Source: Actinomycetes bacterium (GTDB lineage Bacteria; Actinomycetota; Acidimicrobiia; Acidimicrobiales; Microtrichaceae). From it: a stretch of DNA of 18,361 nt. The notes below the pieces were generated by a model. The model made no database searches, was not told the origin of the DNA, and was given only the letters and a program-made list of their open reading frames with translations. The stretch spans positions 1 through 18,361 of the forward strand of contig JAEYSR010000040.1 of NCBI GenBank assembly GCA_023434535.1. Direction: 5' to 3'. The translations under genes were made by a program, and so were the position numbers. Within the stretch, counting starts at the first letter, position 1, and each line of letters begins with the position of its first letter. This document shows, one piece after another, positions 16,027 through 18,361 of this stretch.

Positions 16027-17331
16027 ATGACCGGTGACGTCCGGCCCGTTGGCAGCGCTGTGATCGACGACCTGGCGGCCCGGGGCCTGCTGCAGGACCA
16101 CACCGACATGGAGGCGCTGCGCGAGCGCCTGGATCGGGGGCCGACGCCCACCTACTGCGGGTTCGATCCGACCGCCGACTCGCTCCACATCGGCAACCTG
16201 CAGTCGATCATGCTCCTGCGTCGCTTCCAGGACGCCGGCCACCCGCCGATCGCCCTGGTCGGTGGGGCGACCGGCATGATCGGCGATCCGTCCGGGCGTT
16301 CGGCGGAGCGCACGTTCCTGGAACCGGAGGTGCTCGATGCCAACCGGGTCGCCATCGCCTCCCAGCTCACGAGGTTCCTCGAGTTCGACGGACCGGCCGC
16401 CGCCGTCGTGGTGGACAACAGGAGCTGGACCGAGCAGGTGAGCCTGCTCGAGTTCCTGCGCGACGTCGGCAAGCACGTCACGATCAACACGATGCTGGCC
16501 AAGGACTCGGTCAAGAGCCGGATCCAGCGGGAGTCGGGGATCTCGTTCACGGAGTTCAGCTACATGCTCCTTCAGGCCAACGACTTCGACGTCCTGCACC
16601 GCGAACGGGCCTGCGACCTGCAGGTGGCCGGTTCGGACCAGTGGGGCAACATCACCGCCGGGATCGACCTCGTCCGGCGCCGGAGCGCCGAACCCGTCCA
16701 CGGGCTGACGGCGCCCCTGATCGTGCGGGCCGACGGCACCAAGTTCGGCAAGTCGGAGGGCGAGAACATCTGGCTCGATGCCGAGCGGACCTCGCCGTAC
16801 CGCCTCTACCAGTACTTCCTGAACGTCGCCGACGCGGACGTGGGCCCGCTGCTGCTGCGCCTGACGACCGTCCCGGTGGCGGAGTGCGAGGCGATCGCCG
16901 AGGCACACGCCGTCGCACCCGAGCGTCGCGACGGCCAGCGGGCGCTGGCGAGGGCCCTCACGTCGCTGGTGCACTCGGCGTCGGCCGTGACGGCCATCGA
17001 GGAGGCTGCGGCGGTGCTGTTCGGCGACCTCCCGATCGCAGCCGCCGCTCCCGAGACGCTGGAGCTGCTCTCGACGGAGATCCCGTCCAGCCGAGCGGGC
17101 AGCGCATCGGTGCTGGGAGCCGATCCGGTGGACCTGCTGGCCGACCCTGCCGTCGCCCTGGCGAAGTCCAAGGGAGAGGCGCGTCGCAACGCGTCGGGCT
17201 ACTCGGTGAACCAGGTGAAGCTGCCGGAACGCGGGGGAGCTGCGATCGCCGAGAGCGATCTCCTCCACGGGCGGTACCTCCTCCTCGGACGCGGCAAGCG
17301 CAACCACCACCTGCTCGTGGTGGAGGACTGA
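16027..17331 (+). CDS. tyrS: Tyrosyl-tRNA synthetase
   Basis: Class I aminoacyl-tRNA synthetase that charges tRNA-Tyr, cytoplasmic homodimer. The 434-residue length fits TyrRS of the common bacterial type. The Rossmann catalytic domain has TYCGFDPTADSLHIGNLQS with the HIGH-equivalent His54-Ile-Gly-Asn57, then GGATGMIGDPSGRSAER, the tyrosine-site QANDFDVLH and GSDQWGNITAGIDLVRR, and the KMSKS-equivalent KFGKS at 239-243. The C-terminal 70 residues (NASGYSVNQVKLPERG, LLGRGKRNHHLLVV) form an S4-like RNA-binding domain. The ATG at 16027 has a strong GGAGGAG upstream. It is transcribed toward the rRNA operon but separated from it by hairpins and about 600 bases. Confidence 0.98.
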   Translation: MTGDVRPVGSAVIDDLAARGLLQDHTDMEALRERLDRGPTPTYCGFDPTADSLHIGNLQSIMLLRRFQDAGHPPIALVGGATGMIGDPSGRSAERTFLEPEVLDANRVAIASQLTRFLEFDGPAAAVVVDNRSWTEQVSLLEFLRDVGKHVTINTMLAKDSVKSRIQRESGISFTEFSYMLLQANDFDVLHRERACDLQVAGSDQWGNITAGIDLVRRRSAEPVHGLTAPLIVRADGTKFGKSEGENIWLDAERTSPYRLYQYFLNVADADVGPLLLRLTTVPVAECEAIAEAHAVAPERRDGQRALARALTSLVHSASAVTAIEEAAAVLFGDLPIAAAAPETLELLSTEIPSSRAGSASVLGADPVDLLADPAVALAKSKGEARRNASGYSVNQVKLPERGGAAIAESDLLHGRYLLLGRGKRNHHLLVVED

Positions 17332-17384
17332 CCGTCGGCACGACCGACGGAGGTGGACGGCTGACTCCGGGCCGGTGCCGGCCC
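17332..17384 (+). terminator. Tandem GC-rich hairpins after tyrS
   Basis: Directly after the tyrS stop, CCGTCGG (17332-17338) and CCGACGG (17344-17350) form a perfect 7-base stem with loop CACGA. A second perfect stem, GGGCCG/CGGCCC (17369-17374 with 17379-17384), follows with loop GTGC. Neither has a T-run. Together they probably end tyrS transcription before the rRNA promoter. Confidence 0.5.
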
Positions 17385-17540
17385 GCCCGACGGCCACAGC
17401 TGAGAGACCGGACGGCCGTGCGGACGCTCGAATGGCCGACCGACGGGGGAGCAGCTACGGTGCCCACCAGTTCCTGGAGGCCGCTCGTCGGTCGCCGGAG
17501 CCGCCCGACACGGAAGTGACGAGCGTCTCACGGAACCGGG

Positions 17541-17569
17541 TTGACCGCCCAGGGCTCACGCCCTATAGT
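17541..17569 (+). promoter_or_regulatory. Strong sigma-70-type promoter of the rRNA operon
   Basis: TTGACC (17541-17546) and TATAGT (17564-17569) are separated by exactly 17 bases and each differ from the housekeeping consensus at one position. It is the best promoter in the window and stands about 360 bases upstream of 16S, a normal leader length. The initiation site would be near 17576. No AT-rich UP element is evident upstream. Confidence 0.85.
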
Positions 17570-17695
17570 CTCTCTTCGCCCCGCACGGCAGCTTCGGCAC
17601 CGGAACGGGGCACCCGGAACCCCTGGCTCCACTCGATCCCTTCTCGGGAGAGTCGCCATGTTCCCGCTCGAGCCCCCCTCGTGGAGCTCAGCGTT

Positions 17696-17726
17696 CCTTG
17701 ACAACGGAAGACAGGATGCCAAAAGG
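17696..17726 (+). promoter_or_regulatory. rRNA leader antitermination/processing element
   Basis: CCTTGACAAC (17696-17705) followed by TGCCAAAAG (17717-17725) resembles the conserved leader element I recall from actinobacterial rRNA operons, where a TTGAgAACT-like box precedes GTGCCAAAA and acts in antitermination or pre-rRNA maturation. The TTGACA inside it is not a second promoter, since no -10 follows at the right distance. The resemblance is from memory and was not checked by alignment. Confidence 0.5.
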
Positions 17727-17744
17727 CGAGTGCGGGAGGCCGCC

Positions 17745-17760
17745 CGTGGGGAGACCCACG
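17745..17760 (+). other. Small leader hairpin with GNRA loop
   Basis: CGTGGG (17745-17750) and CCCACG (17755-17760) form a perfect 6-base stem closed by GAGA, a stable GNRA tetraloop. It lies shortly after the leader element, in the kind of position where boxB-like antitermination hairpins are found. That role is inference. Confidence 0.5.
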
Positions 17761-17812
17761 AGCAGTCAACCCGATCAATTCATAGATATTTATGCACTTT
17801 CCGGATGATGAT

Positions 17813-17834
17813 CCGCCGGTCTTCGGATCGGTGG
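17813..17834 (+). other. Leader hairpin with UUCG tetraloop
   Basis: Bases 17813-17821 pair with 17826-17834 around TTCG: a 9-pair stem with two G-U wobbles and the extra-stable C(UUCG)G closure. A smaller stem, CGGAT/ATCCG (17802-17806 with 17811-17815), overlaps its left arm by three bases, so the two cannot both form completely. It is probably part of the pre-16S leader fold. Confidence 0.65.
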
Positions 17835-17929
17835 ACCAACGCCAGTCTGTGCCAGTCGGTGATACAGGTTCAGGCCTGACACCGGCTCTCCGATCGACGG
17901 ACGAGCTCTTCGGAGCGGATCCTGAGGTC

Positions 17930-18361
<432 letters not shown>

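Larger units (their letters stand above)
17385..17929 (+). other. Non-coding rRNA operon upstream region and 5' leader
   Basis: No protein gene is supported here; the open frames have no family resemblance and run into the rRNA leader or 16S gene. 17385-17540 shows nothing I can name. A promoter lies at 17541-17569, and from about 17576 the region would be the pre-16S leader, about 350 bases. It contains a conserved-looking element at 17696-17726, several small hairpins and an unusually AT-rich patch at 17774-17800, including the near-palindrome CATAGATATTTATG (17781-17794). The matching sequence downstream of 16S, needed to define the RNase III stem, is beyond the window. Confidence 0.75.

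Noticed and set aside
17698..17730. TTGACA as the -35 of a second rRNA promoter
   Set aside because: No -10-like hexamer lies 16-19 bases downstream; the sequence fits a leader element better.
17541..17879. Plus-strand open frame of 112 codons across the rRNA promoter and leader
   Set aside because: It starts inside the -35 box, has no ribosome binding site or similarity, and covers structured leader RNA.

Overview
This is a very GC-rich core-chromosome segment from an actinobacterium. The order pheS-pheT-arg operon-3-methyladenine glycosylase-tyrS-rRNA resembles arrangements known in Actinobacteria. For example, I recall pheST next to argCJBDFRGH, and mpg next to tyrS, in Mycobacterium tuberculosis. 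The partial 16S rRNA (GAATCTTGCGCAATGGGCG, GATGACGGCCTTCGTGGTTGT) looks most like class Acidimicrobiia, but I could not run a database search. No mobile element, CRISPR array, tRNA gene or defence system is visible.

Layout. 22-3475 (+): pheS and pheT, the two subunits of phenylalanyl-tRNA synthetase. 3476-3635: a C-rich tract, a 23-pair hairpin and a possible ArgR operator. 3636-8152 (+): argC-argB-argD-argF-argR, each start overlapping the previous stop. 8153-8246: a short gap with a direct repeat and two small hairpins. 8247-12577 (+): argG-argH, then a hotdog thioesterase, a DNA-3-methyladenine glycosylase and a Nudix hydrolase, again with overlapping starts. A hairpin at 12574-12597 separates this block from two minus-strand genes: a single-pass membrane protein of unknown function (12611-13216) and a class A penicillin-binding protein with PASTA domains (13402-15870). 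The 3' end of the PBP gene is repeated downstream of its stop codon. tyrS (16027-17331, +) diverges from the PBP gene and is followed by hairpins. A roughly 600-base non-coding stretch then holds a strong promoter and the leader of an rRNA operon, whose 16S gene starts near 17930 and runs off the window.

Function. The arg genes cover arginine synthesis from N-acetylglutamate to arginine, plus the arginine-sensing repressor, with one gap. argJ, usual between argC and argB in Actinobacteria, is absent, so deacetylation of N-acetylornithine and the first acetylation must be encoded elsewhere. The two tRNA synthetases and the rRNA operon are translation genes; the PBP builds peptidoglycan.

The window looks like conserved housekeeping DNA and I do not see a new system. 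The points worth a second look are local: the missing argJ, an 18-base repeat array that has built a new N-terminus on ArgB, the pheT-argC hairpin with a competing pairing, the repeated 3' end of the PBP gene, and atypical residues in the Nudix and PBP proteins.
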